From Linanthus parryae (Eukaryota; Streptophyta; Magnoliopsida; Ericales; Polemoniaceae), in the NCBI GenBank assembly GCA_023055425.1, contig JALGPY010000004.1, forward strand, positions 21,351,718-21,415,717: DNA of 64,000 nt. The letters run 5' to 3'. Positions 11,732-25,956 of the stretch are shown here, piece after piece. The position numbers and the translations under genes are program-made. The notes beneath the pieces were generated by a model that ran no database searches, had not been told where the DNA came from, and saw only the letters and a program-made list of their open reading frames with translations. Position 1 is the stretch's first letter. Each line of letters starts with the position of its first letter.

Positions 11732-12663
11732 ATGAGAACTAGTAGAGCCTCTGACAGAATTAAGATGGCTGGTGGTTCAAAGGTTGGCACAGAGAAGAAA
11801 AGAAAGGCCATTGTGGAAGAAGTTCAGACCATCAGTGGATATTCAAGTTCAAAGACCCCTACTGCATAATACATGGCACCTCCTCCTCCCAAGAAGAAGG
11901 CAAAGAAAGATCAGAAATCAGTGTCCAGCAAGAAGAAGAAGACAGTGGAATCTGCTCAGGAAAAAACAGAAGGGGATTCAGATTGGTAGCCCTAAGAAGG
12001 TGAAGATGAAGGATGACAAAGCAGACAAGGGCAAAGGAAAAGAAAAAGTGGCAGAGGATGAACCAGAGGAGAACATAAAAAAGCACTACAGATCTATTCA
12101 GAGAAGAAGAAATCCACTGGTAAGAAATCAGCCCTTGATAATACATGGTTCATTACTCATGTTGCTAGAGGTCAATGGCTATATGGATTTGCTTCTAGAT
12201 CAGTTGCATTATGTAGTATAATCAGTGTTTCTATGTTGCATGGTATGACCCTGAAGTGTATCAAAATGTTGAAGAAAATCTATCTTTGGTTTATTCTAAA
12301 TTCTCCAGAGATAGACTACCCCAGACTTACCAGATTCTTTTACCTAAACATGAAACAACTCAAGAATACTGCAAATATGGTGATTCAGAACAAAGTTGCT
12401 GGCATTGATATGTAACTAGATCACTCTGAGTTTGCCAATGTTCTGGGTTGTCCTAAGAAGTATGAAATCAGTAACTACCCTCCTAAGAGTGATGCCCTGA
12501 AGCTAGCTAAATAAGAGTTCTTTCTACCCAATACCCCTACCTAATCTAAGCAGTTGACACACTCTGTGTTGAATTCGAAGTCTTGTTTACTATTTTGATG
12601 AGATGTGTGGTACCAAGGGAATACTCAAAGGAGCTGATCACTGAAAGGGCGATGTACTTAATG
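11732..12663 (+). pseudogene. SIRE-like extra 3' ORF, first part
   Basis: The frame opens at ATGAGAACTAG with a basic, lysine-rich N-terminus (KKRKAIVEE, KKKAKKDQKS) that looks like nuclear-localisation sequence. Stops and frameshifts follow. SIRE elements are known to carry a further ORF downstream of pol. The Tekay element interrupts it at 12663/12664; the remainder resumes at 39455. Confidence 0.6.
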
Positions 12664-15576
<2,913 letters not shown>

Positions 15577-15578
15577 GT

Positions 15579-15590
15579 TGGTATCAGAGC
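15579..15590 (+). other. Primer binding site, Tekay element
   Basis: TGGTATCAGAGC lies two bases after the LTR end, complementary to initiator methionine tRNA. Confidence 0.92.
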
Positions 15591-16419
15591 CGACGGTTCC
15601 AACGCTAGTACGACTTTTCGATTTCCACTAAATAAAGATTCAAAATAACTGGAAGCTTTTCAAAAATTTAAAATGGATATAGGATAACTAAAACCGGAAA
15701 TAAAATTTGAACAAGCCGGGGTTGTGCGATAGTACAATAGGGTTCCTTGTTATTTGTGATTCCTTTGCTACTTGGATGTGAAATTTGTTATGTGCTACAT
15801 GTATACCTCAATGTGTGTCATTACTGGGATAATTGTTCTACGCATGTGGTTTCTTGATTACTCAGATTATTTGAAATTAGTTCTGTTGAGATTAAGAGTG
15901 TATACGCGGTCTAGAACACTTCCGAGACTCCTTTTCTCTTCTTTCCGAACATGGACTTGGACGAGGACTAAGGATATGGGCAAGACCAAGTTGAAAACCA
16001 AGATGAGGACGCACAGGAGGAGCTTATAGTTGGGATGCCGATATGGATGAGATCGATGAGATTGACGAGAAGGAGCATGAAGGAAACAATGAGGCGGAAG
16101 AGATTAGATCGACGCTGCTGATAGCGAGCTCATGCTCCCCACTGATGACGAAGAGTAGATAAACACCCACCCACCCTCACGATTATCATCTACTGCATTT
16201 CTTTTATCACGAGAGCGAACGTTTAGCTTACCTTAGGAGTTACTATTTACTTTATAGAATTGGGTTGTTCCTTACCATTTAAATGTTTATGTGGATTATT
16301 TGATGGATGGATAAATGTATGCTTAATTTTTGAAACTTATAGGCTGCATGTATGTGAACTAGAAGTATAATTCTTTTCGACCTATATTAAGTAAGGTTAT
16401 ATATTTAAACAAAGGTACA
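15591..16419 (+). other. Tekay 5' leader
   Basis: Untranslated leader between PBS and gag. Short open frames here (such as one from 15772) have no recognisable product. An acidic, GA-rich stretch lies at about 15950-16130. Confidence 0.7.
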
Positions 16420-18752
16420 ATGCAATATTATACCAGGAGACGTGCAAGAGAAGTAGGAACAATGAACCAGGGAGGTCAGCAAACCCATGGCGGCCAAGTT
16501 CCACCTGTCGACCCCATTGAATTTCAGGAGATGCGTCAGGCAACTCTAGCTCTCACCCAAATTCTACAAAACACCCACAATGGAGGGGGAAATGTTATGA
16601 GTAGGGTAGTTGAACTCCGCCCGGACTTCTTTTATGGGACGGATGACCCCACCACCTTGGAAAACTGGATTAGGGACTTTGGAAAAGTCCTAGTATCTGC
16701 GCGCTGCCCTGAAGATCAGCGTGTCGAAGTAGCCCTCTACTACTTCAAGAAGGAGGCTGACAACTGGTGGTCAGCCAAGGGAGAAGAACTTCTCGCCCAG
16801 CAGGGATTTGGCTGGGAACAGCTGAAAGCAGCGTTACGAGAACGTTTCTATCCTGAACATGGCAAGGATAGGAAGTTCAAGGAATTCATGAACTTGAAAC
16901 AGGGAAGTGACAACCCTTATGATTATCATCAGAAATACATGGAGTTGATGAGGTTTGGAAGGGAACTGGTGCCGACTGAGGCAAAGAAGATCAAGAGGTT
17001 TATAGGAGGTTTAAACTTCCAACTCCGAATGGCCTTGATTGCGACCCGATTTGACACACTTATGGACGCTTATGGGGCAGCTCAGGACGCCCAGAATTTG
17101 ATTGATGAGAATAATGAAGAAACTAAGAAGAGGAAGTCTGAGGCACTGGCAGGGACAGGTTTCCAGAATCGTGGTTCAGGAAACAATAGCGGAGATAAAA
17201 GGTTTCGTCCCAACCCAGCCCCCACCAATCAATTTGGAAACCAAGGCCAGGTACGAATCTACAACTGCAGGCAATGCGGCATGAACCATCCAGGAGTGGA
17301 CTGCCGGGGGAACAAAGTTAACTGCCTCAATTGTGGTAAGCTAGGCCATCGAAGGTTTGAATGTCGTTCAAGACCCTCAGGGAACAACAGCGGTGGAAGC
17401 TTCAACAACAACAACTTCAATAACTCCGGGAATAACAATGGTGGAGGATATGGAGGAAACAATGTGAACCGCCAAGGGGGAAATGGAGGATACAACCGTG
17501 GAGGAAACAACTACGGAGGGAATAACAGCGGTTATAATCAGGGAGGCAATAACAACCGTGGAAATCAGTATGGGGGAAACAACAACAATGCCGGCAACAG
17601 AAACAACAATGGAGGAGGCTATAACCGAGGTAACAACTGGCAGGGAGGAAATGGTTACAACAACCGACCCCAAGGAAACAACAATGCTACTTCGGCAACC
17701 ACAGTAGCAGGCGCACCTGCACCCGCAGCCACAGCACGCAGCGCAGCTGGAACTATCAATGTGATGAATCAGACTCAGGCAGCACAGGCCAACGTGGTGA
17801 CTGGTACATTCCTAATCCATTCTACCCCTGCTTTTGTGTTATTTGATTCTGGAGCCACATTTTCTTTCATATCATCTACTTTTGCTAAGAAGTTAGACTT
17901 ACCAAATCCTACCCCAATATCTATCTCAATCTCTACCCCTACTGGAGAAGTCACACCCTGCAATACCATGTACCCTGGAGTCAACCTAGAAATCTTAGGA
18001 GCCAAGCTACCTTCTGATCTAATTCTTTTCGATCTCGGCAACCTAGATGTCATCTTAGGTATGGATTGGCTTAGCAAATACAAAGCAACCATAGAGTGTG
18101 CCACCCAAAAGGTTAGGTTTCGTGGGCCGAAAGGTGAACGTCTATCCTATAGAGGTATAACCACTGGACCCAAGATCCAAATCGTGTCAGCCTTAACCCT
18201 CCTCTCCGACGTGAAGAAAGGGCATAGGGCATACCTCTGTACGATCCATGATCTGGAGAAAGAAGGGGAGAAATTAGAGGACATCCCAGTTGTGAATGAA
18301 TTCCCAGATGTCTTTCCAGAAGATCTTCCAGGAATGCCACCTAAGAGAGCCGTGGACTTTGCGATAGACTTAGTACCAGGTACTGGACCAATCTCGAAGG
18401 CACCATATAGGATGGCACCAGCCGAGTTAAAGGAGCTTCAAGAGCAACTGAAGGAGTTAATGGACAAGGGTTTCATTAGACCTAGTGTTTCACCATGGGG
18501 AGCACCTGTTTTGTTCGTGAAGAAGAAGGATGGTAGCCTAAGACTTTGCATTGACTACCGTGAATTGAATGGAGTAACCGTTAAGAATAAGTACCCAATT
18601 CCAAGGATTGATGACTTATTCGACCAGCTACAAGGAGCCGATACCTTTTAGAAGATCGATTTAAGGTCTGGATATCATCAGCTCAGGATAGCTGAAAAGG
18701 ATATTCCTAAAACGGCATTTCGAACTCGCTATGGCCACTACGAGTTTACGGT
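16420..18752 (+). pseudogene. Tekay gag-PR-RT, 5' part of gag-pol
   Basis: ATG at 16420 opens gag ([29 protein letters not shown]). Two zinc-knuckle-like motifs, [13 protein letters not shown] and [14 protein letters not shown], sit at about residues 284-316. A Gly/Asn-rich low-complexity region follows at about residues 322-423. Protease shows FDSGATFSF at about residue 474. RT starts near residue 640 ([20 protein letters not shown]). Codon 744 (18649) is TAG, where the family normally has serine before [10 protein letters not shown]. The frame then continues to 18752, where the Tat element enters within RT. Confidence 0.92.
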
Positions 18753-19378
18753 TGTAGATACTGCTTTATGACATGGCAGATCTAGGCCACGTGGCAACCA
18801 TCCAGCACACCATATTGTGCTCCACACACACAGGATCACCAGCCGAGCTGATCCATGTGGGGGCTGCGAGACAGAGCCCTCGCATACCACTGCACGGGAC
18901 TTGTAGGGACTTTGTGGTCTGGAGGCTAGAGTAAGCCCTGTCGCGTGCGAGCCAAGCCCGCGCGCGACCTTTAGTAACTGTTTTGAGAGATTTATGGCAC
19001 GAGCTCCATAAACCCGGTCAATCCGGTCAAACCCGGTCAACCTCGTAACGGTTCCGGTACTCGCGCACCACGTGCTCTAACGGTTCCTATATACTCGGAC
19101 GAACGTGCCGTTATGGTTAAGCCAATTAAGCCGCCATTAATGGGCGCATTAACCACACTACAACGGTCATGTTCTCCAGTATATATACATCGTTAACCTT
19201 TCCATACAGGGGAGGACACACTGCCATACGCGGAAGCTCTGCCAAACCTCTGTCTCTCTCTCAGACATTGCTACTGACTTACTCTCTCCCTACACACACC
19301 CCTATTCTTCCTGTGCGATCCCTGATCCACTACGTACGGTGTACACGGAGGTCTCCCCGCCGGAATCTCTTGTGCACA
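18753..19378 (+). repeat. 5' LTR of the Tat element
   Basis: 626 bp, TG...CA ends. A TATATATA box lies at about 19178-19187, so transcription probably starts shortly after it. Compared by eye, I found no difference from 33372-33997. Confidence 0.95.
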
Positions 19379-19381
19379 TTT

Positions 19382-19398
19382 TGGTGAACCCGACGTGA
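19382..19398 (+). other. Primer binding site, Tat element
   Basis: TGGTGAACCCGACGTGA lies shortly after the LTR end, in PBS position. I did not assign the matching tRNA. Confidence 0.7.
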
Positions 19399-19419
19399 AA
19401 CTTACCAGCAAAAGCAACC

Positions 19420-22032
19420 ATGTCTTAGGAGGACGATGTCAGCAACCGATCTCCTTCCACTGAAACTCCTTCGGAAGACGAGGCTCGCCGTACTCCGACG
19501 ACTCCCGGTGAGGCGCCAACTTTGGAGTCTTTGGACACCACTGTCCAAAGTCAGGCAAAAGCTCTCAAGTCTCAGTCCGCGCAGTTAGAACGGATCTTGG
19601 CCGTTCTGGGCACTCTTGCGCCAAATCCTCCACCTGCCACCGCTATCCCCCAGGGAGGAGGAACCCCTACCGCTCCAGGATTGGGAGTGTCGGCCACGCC
19701 TCCCAACCCTCATCTGCAAACTCCACCGTCGGCCACGCAGCTGCCTTCGGTCCAAGGGTCGACGGCACAAATGCTGCCCCCTGCTGCTCACGCCTCTCAG
19801 CCCCCGGCTTTGGCGTCCAACCCAGCTCTGCAGTACACTCTGCCTCCACCAGCGACAATCTGGGGAAACGCGGGTAGCCAATACACTCCCAATCCTCCGG
19901 CAGCATATGTGTCGCCACCGCCTACGGCAACCCCTCCGTCAACTACCGAGGGAAGCATTCCAGAATGCATGACGTCTTTGCAGAAGCGTGTGGACTCCAT
20001 CTTGGCTCATCAGTCGTTCGCGGATACCATTATCCCGAAGCTAGACAACGATCCACCCATCCCACGAGAGATCTATCTCATGCCTAACCCGGCGGGGTAC
20101 AAGGCTCCCAAATGGGACAAGTTCGAGGACGTCAATGGAAACGCTCATGAGCATGTCATGCGTTTCATCGATGTCATGGGTCCATACGGAGCCGATCCCA
20201 AGCTGCTGATGCGGGAATTCCCAAAAACTCTTGGGAATGTAGCATACAAATGGTACCGAACATTGGAGGCCGGATCTGTGAAAACTTGGGACGACATGGT
20301 CCAGAAGTTCTATACCAAGTTCTTCCAGATGGAAGAAAAGGTGACGATGATCCATCTCTCACGGATGTATCAGAAACGCGAGGAAGATGGAATCACTTTC
20401 ATCAAGAAATTCAGAGCGAAATCCTTGGAGTGCAAGGACCCAATGCTCGAAAGCCGGCTCGTAGAGATATGCCTGCAGTGCATGCGAGACGAATACAAAA
20501 GCATGCTGATCAATTTGCAAACACCTACGTTTTCAAAGCTCATCGAATGCACGATGAACATCGAGCCCATTGTCGAGAGACAGAGAAAGAAGAGCGCTCC
20601 AGAACGACCTGCGAGCGGCACCACCTACAAGATCGGCAGATTTGGCTACAAGCGGGGACGCGAAGCTGAGGTCAATGCAGTTTCGCCCCAGAAGCAAACA
20701 AAGGTTGCAAACTTCGATGCACCGCCTCTGCCATGCTCGGTGGAGGAAGCAAGCGATCTCTGCAGACAGTGGCGTAAGGACGGCGTCCTACCACCGCTCG
20801 AGAAAGCACCCTCCAAGGAGATGACGAGGGACCCTAAGTGGTGCGAATACCACGGCAAGGTCATGCACCCCACAGCCGAGTGCAAGAAGCTTAGATTCAC
20901 GCTCGATCAGAAGATGAAGAGCGGCGAACTCATCGTCAGCGACCATCGGAAGGATGTGCGCAACAATCCGCTGCCTGCCCATACGGATTCGGGCTCAAAG
21001 GGCAAAGAGGTCGCCATGATCTCGATCGTGGACTTGGAAGAAGTCGCAGAAGATGGTCTGCCCATCATTGCTGAAGTCCATGAAGATGAAGACTACAGCA
21101 TGGACACGGAAGATGAGCGTGCCGACCGCATGAAAGGGTCGCACGGCTTCGACAAATTCTTCAACGAGATGAACTTCTCCGAAAAGTGTCGAGCGGACAT
21201 GACAAAAGCAATCTTAAGGGTAGCAGAGGACTACGAGGAGGACCTCGTGGTCTCCAACGGGAAAGTCGTCAGGGCGTCCCGTTCCACAGAAAAGATTATG
21301 ACCTTTTCTGCCAGCGACAAGAAGACAGATGCGAGCCACCAGAGGCCCCTGTACGTGACCGCCATCATCAACGGCGTCGAATTCAAGCGAGCATTCGTCG
21401 ATGGAGGAGCAGCGGTCAATGTTGTTCCACTCCACACACTGAAGCTAGCAGGGATCCCCGAGCACAAGGTAGTCAAGCGTCCATCCCCGCTGGTGGGATT
21501 CGGGAGCGATTCTAGAATGACGATCGGGTGGATCCGCCTGGGCGTTCAGATCGGCAAAATCAAGTGCTCGGCGAAGTTCTATGTCATAGACGCGAACACC
21601 ACATACCACATGATCATAGGTCGGGCCTGGATTCATCGCTTTGACGCGATTCCTTCGACGGCTCACCAGGTGATGAAAGCTATCTGGAACGACAGGATTG
21701 TCGAGATACCGGCCTCAATTAACCCGTTCAACTTGGACGAAGCGCATCTCAGCGAGGCGGTGTGGTTCACCGAGATGGCGGACGAGCAAACACCCGGACC
21801 ATTCAACCCTACTCCCTTACCTCTCTGGGAGGATATCAAGGACCAGTCACCTGCAGGCGTGATGGTGACAAGGGGAGATGCCAAGGAAACGCCGCCTACT
21901 CACGAAGAGGCGCCACGCATCGCATATCACCGCAAGAGTGTGTACACTCTGAAGAGGATCGCAAAACATGACCCCGAGGGCAAGGAGATAGAGAGCTTCT
22001 ACGCCAACGGGAAGAAATGCTATCGCATATGA
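19420..22032 (+). CDS. Tat gag-protease
   Basis: The expected start is ATG at 19420 (context AACCATG), but codon 3 is TAG; the frame is then open to TGA at 22030. The N-terminal part is rich in Pro/Ala. The gag core (KWDKFEDVNG, YKWYRTLE, FQMEEKVTMIHLSRMYQKR, FIKKFRAKSLEC) spans about 20080-20560. A Cys/His motif (WCEYHGKVMHPTAECKKL) is at about 20840-20890. The aspartic protease (FVDGGAAVNVVP, then IIGRAWIH) is at about 21390-21640; DGG rather than DTG/DSG is usual in this clade. There is no in-frame ATG near the 5' end after the TAG, so translation of full gag looks impaired. Confidence 0.85.
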
Positions 22033-25000
22033 AGGTGCGCGGGGACGTCCTCACACGGGCATGGGGATGTCCCTGGGCAAATCAATCAAATCGAGCAAGT
22101 TGCGCTGACAGAAGAGCCAACACAGGGCACTCTAGATGAGAAACTCAAAGAAGCGCCCGAATGCATGGAAGACAGGCCAAGACCACAAAAGCAAGAGCTA
22201 AAGGAAGTGTTCCTCAGCCCGAACGAGGAAAAGAAAAGGCCAGTCTTCCTGAGTGCGGACCTCACAAGCGAAGAGGAACAAGGACTGCTGCAGCTCCTAA
22301 CTGAATACAAGGACGTGTTCGCATGGGAATACGACGAGATGCCGGGTCTGGACACGAGCATCACTATGCACCGTTTAGACATCATCCCAGGGTCTAAACC
22401 GGTCAAGCAAAGCACCAGAAGCTTCAGGCCAGAGCTCAACGTGAAGATCAAGCAGGAGATTGTCAAACTCCTAGATGCCAAGTTCATAGAGCCAAATCAC
22501 CATCCCACATGGCTGGCCAACATCGTGCCGGTGGTGAAGAAGAACGGACAGCTCCGCATCTGCGTGGACTTCCGAGATCTTAATCGTTTCTGCCCTAAGG
22601 ACGATTTCCCACTGCCTAACATCGACTTGCTCATTGATTCAACGGCAGGCCATCGCATGTTCAGTTTCATGGATCCCGAAGATGCAAGGAAAACTGCATT
22701 CATCACTCCCGTGGGGGTATTCAACTATACGGTAATGCCATTCGGTCTTAAGAACGCGGGCGCAACCTATCAGCGGGCCATGATGGCTCTATTCCACGAC
22801 ATGATGCACAAAGAAGTGGAATTCTATGTGGATGACTTGGTAGTCAAATCCAAGCATGAAGCGGATCACCTTGCAGACCTGCGAAAGGTGTTCAACAGAT
22901 GCAGGAGCTTCCAACTGAAAATGAACCCCATGAAATGCGCATTTGGCGTGACTTCGGGGAAGTTTCTGGGATGCGTAGTACATCGCCAAGGGATCGAGCC
23001 TGACCCTGCGAAAGTGTCAGCCATCACCAGCATGACGCCACCTCACGACCAAAGTACCTTGAAAACATTCTTGGGAAAATTGTCATATCTGCGGAGATTC
23101 ATCCCAGCAATCGCCGAAATCACATGCTGCTTCAGCACTCTTCTCAAGAAAGACGCCACGTACAACTGGGCTCCTGATCACGAAGCCGCATTCGAAAAGC
23201 TAAAGGAGCTACTCACATCCCCAAAGATAATGATCGCGCCTCAACTGGGATCACCGCTTCTGCTATACCTTACATCGACAAGGAAATCTATAGGAGCACT
23301 CTTGGCTCAGGTGTATGAAGGCCAAGAGAGGCCCATCTATTACATCTCTCGCATTGTGCAGCCTGCTGAATCAAGGTACACAGACATCGAACGTCATTGC
23401 CTTGCTTTATTCTTCATAATAGAGAAGTTGAGACACTATTTTGCATCGCACAAAGTAGTGGTGGTCACCAAAAGCGACCCCATAAGATACCTGCTAACTC
23501 ACACTACTCCGGGCGGGAGATTGGCGAAATGGTATATGACCATCTCTCAATACGATATCACATGCGTAAAACCAAGAGCGATCAAGTCGCAGGCGGTAGC
23601 AGATCTGTTGGCACAGTTCCCCGACAACAGTCACGAACCTGTGATCGAGGAAGAGCTCGAAGGCCCTGAAATCTACGCGATTGACGTGCCCTATTGGACC
23701 CTCCACTTCGACGGTTCGTCAACCAGAAAAGGTGGAGGCATTGGGATAGTCTTGACAAAGCCGGACGGGGAAGTCATACAGATGTCCGCAAAACTCAACT
23801 TCGCAGTCACGAACAACGAGGCGGAATACGAGGCTCTGATCGCGGGCCTCCGTGCGGCGAAAGCTTTGGAAGTGAGCAACTTAACAGTCATGGGAGATTC
23901 CAAGCTGATTGTTAAGCAGGCCTCGGGCGAATATGGTTTAAAGGAGATCAACCTCCTGCCATACCGTACCCTAGTGCAAAAGCTGATGCAGCAATTCTGC
24001 GACGTGAAATACGAGCACAAACCCCGAGCGGACAACAGGCATGCAGACGCCTTAGCAACTCTGGGATCTAAGGTCAGCATAGACAAATGCCCCGCAAGGA
24101 TTTCCATCGAAGTGCGAACATCGTCGGCATTAACAGAAGATGCGTGCGACGATGAACACATGGATGACGCAGACTGGCGAAAAGCAATCTTGCAAGCTAT
24201 TGCGAAAGGCACCAGTAGCGAAAGCTGGGTACTCACGAAAGGATACTGCATCCACGACAACACCCTTTACTACAAGGGTCCTGGAGGAATACTCATGCGA
24301 TGTGTCTCCGAGCAAGAGGGACAACAGCTGTTAGAAAAGATTCACCAACACGCTTGCGGAGAAAGCGAGGTGTCAATCTACAGGAAAGCTCAGAGATATG
24401 GCATTCATTGGCCAGGCATGTCAACAGCTGCAGCCCTGATACAAGGGAAGTGCGAAAGTTGTGCACTAATCAAAGATTCTCTACTCGTCGCTCTAACCGA
24501 TGACGACACAGACTGGAGGAAGCCATTGTTTGAATTCCTCACCCAGGGCACCATACCCGAATCGAGAAAAGAAGCCGACAAATTGAAGAGGAAAGCCTCT
24601 CGATACCTGGTTCAGGAAAACCTGCTTTGGCGAAAAGGTCACGAAGGTAACTTGCTGCGATGCCTAGACGGCAGGGAAGCACAAGAAGTCATGGACCTTT
24701 CTCATCAGGTGGAACACCAGGGAGGTGCGAAATTATGCAGACAACTCCTCTCAATCGGATACTTCTGGCCCACGATGGAAGTCGATTGCCGCACCAAGGT
24801 GCGACGCTGCCAAGAATGCCAATTCAAAGGGAACCTAGTGCACGCTCCCGCCGTGGATCTACATGCATTAGGGACGCCATGGCCATTTCATACATGGGCT
24901 CTGGACTTCATTGGCCCCATCCGACCAACGTCACATGGGAACCACTTCATTCTCACCGCAACCGAGCTGTTCACCAAATGGGTGGAAGCAATACCACTGA

Positions 25001-25737
25001 AGACGGCAAACGCGCTGGCTGTGGTTAACTTCATCCAGGAAAACATCGTATGCAGGTTCGGAATCCCAAATACTATTCTTTCAGATAATGGTACTCCTTT
25101 TGTTAATCGTCAGGTAGCTACGAAACTCGCGGAGTACAATATCAGGCAAATATGCTCCACCCCCTATTATCCAAAGGGAAATGGACAAGCCGAAGCGACT
25201 AACAAAACGCTGTTGCGAATTCTGAGCAAGATGGTCGCAGATGACCACAAGAAGTGGGCCGACTCCCTTAACATAGCTCTGTGGGCCTACAGAACTTCTC
25301 CAAGGACACCTACAGGGGCCTCGCCATTTCTACTATGTTATGGGGCCGAAGCTGTGGTACCTGCGGAGGTCAGAGTCAATTCGGCAAGGCTGGCCTTCCA
25401 CGCACTCTACGAAAATCAACGCGATCATGATTTAGTCTTGCTGGAAGAAAAGCGAGAACAAGCCAAAAAGACTAACAAGCGGTACCAAGAGAGAATCGCT
25501 CGCGCCTATAACAAGACAGTCCAGCGACGGGATTTCGCAGTTGGCGACCTGGTCTTGCGCGCGTCTGATCACTGCATGCGAGAAGCAACTCACCCAAAAT
25601 TCGCAGCTAATTGGGAAGGACCCTTCGAAGTCACAGAAGTCTTCGATAGCGGCTACTGCAGCATACGAAGGTTGCACGGCACAACCTCAACTCCAAGCTC
25701 AGTCAACATGCGCTGGATCAAGAAGTACTATCCTTGA
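22033..25737 (+). CDS. Tat pol: RT, RNase H, archaeal-type RNase H, integrase
   Basis: It is in the same frame as gag, separated only by TGA at 22030. RT shows LRICVDFRDLN, VMPFGLKNAGATYQRAM and the catalytic YVDDLVVKSK. After SFMD the frame jumps directly to PEDARKTAF, so about 11 residues including the conserved SGYNQI stretch are missing. First RNase H is at about 23260-23590. The second, archaeal-type RNase H (LHFDGSSTRKGGG, NNEAEYEALIAGL, DNRHADALATL) is at about 23695-24070. Two HHCC-like N-terminal integrase modules follow. The integrase core has catalytic D near 24904, D near 25084 and E near 25192, the last two 36 residues apart, as expected for D,D-35-E. The stop is at 25735. Confidence 0.9.
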   Translation, partial: RCAGTSSHGHGDVPGQINQIEQVALTEEPTQGTLDEKLKEAPECMEDRPRPQKQELKEVFLSPNEEKKRPVFLSADLTSEEEQGLLQLLTEYKDVFAWEYDEMPGLDTSITMHRLDIIPGSKPVKQSTRSFRPELNVKIKQEIVKLLDAKFIEPNHHPTWLANIVPVVKKNGQLRICVDFRDLNRFCPKDDFPLPNIDLLIDSTAGHRMFSFMDPEDARKTAFITPVGVFNYTVMPFGLKNAGATYQRAMMALFHDMMHKEVEFYVDDLVVKSKHEADHLADLRKVFNRCRSFQLKMNPMKCAFGVTSGKFLGCVVHRQGIEPDPAKVSAITSMTPPHDQSTLKTFLGKLSYLRRFIPAIAEITCCFSTLLKKDATYNWAPDHEAAFEKLKELLTSPKIMIAPQLGSPLLLYLTSTRKSIGALLAQVYEGQERPIYYISRIVQPAESRYTDIERHCLALFFIIEKLRHYFASHKVVVVTKSDPIRYLLTHTTPGGRLAKWYMTISQYDITCVKPRAIKSQAVADLLAQFPDNSHEPVIEEELEGPEIYAIDVPYWTLHFDGSSTRKGGGIGIVLTKPDGEVIQMSAKLNFAVTNNEAEYEALIAGLRAAKALEVSNLTVMGDSKLIVKQASGEYGLKEINLLPYRTLVQKLMQQFCDVKYEHKPRADNRHADALATLGSKVSIDKCPARISIEVRTSSALTEDACDDEHMDDADWRKAILQAIAKGTSSESWVLTKGYCIHDNTLYYKGPGGILMRCVSEQEGQQLLEKIHQHACGESEVSIYRKAQRYGIHWPGMSTAAALIQGKCESCALIKDSLLVALTDDDTDWRKPLFEFLTQGTIPESRKEADKLKRKASRYLVQENLLWRKGHEGNLLRCLDGREAQEVMDLSHQVEHQGGAKLCRQLLSIGYFWPTMEVDCRTKVRRCQECQFKGNLVHAPAVDLHALGTPWPFHTWALDFIGPIRPTSHGNHFILTATELFTKWVEAIPLKTANALAVVNFIQENIVCRFGIPNTILSDNGTPFVNRQVATKLAEYNIRQICSTPYYPKGNGQAEATNKTLLRILSKMVADDHKKWADSLNIALWAYRTSPRTPTGASPFLLCYGAEAVVPAEVRVNSARLAFHALYENQRDHDLVLLEEKREQAKKTNKRYQERIARAYNKTVQRRDFAVGDLVLRASDHCMREATHPKFAANWEGPFEVTEVFDSGYCSIRRLHGTTSTPSSVNMRWIKKYYP

Positions 25738-25956
25738 CTTCTCTTATTTCATACGTTTTATGATAACGCTGCTTAATGTCTCATGTGGCTATGATTAACG
25801 CAATCTCCTCTCCCATATGAGAGGATTGTAATCCTATATCTCACATATGAGAATGTCATAATAAAAGAATTCTCCCAAATGAGAAGTTCATATTTCTAGC
25901 TGTTTATATCGCTCTATTTAATTTGTTATTACTGTTAACAATGATTTATTTGCTGC
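25738..25956 (+). repeat. Three hairpin-forming motifs after pol
   Basis: Three short inverted repeats follow one another at about 25811-25890: CCTCTC-ccatat-GAGAGG, TCTC-acatat-GAGA and TTCTC-ccaaat-GAGAA. Each has a 6-nt loop, like the array that follows, but different stem sequence. The remainder up to 25956 is AT-rich with no gene. Confidence 0.7.

Noticed and set aside
23691..24263. Minus-strand frame of 190 codons opposite the Tat second RNase H
   Set aside because: Shadow of the sense pol frame; no start context or domain.
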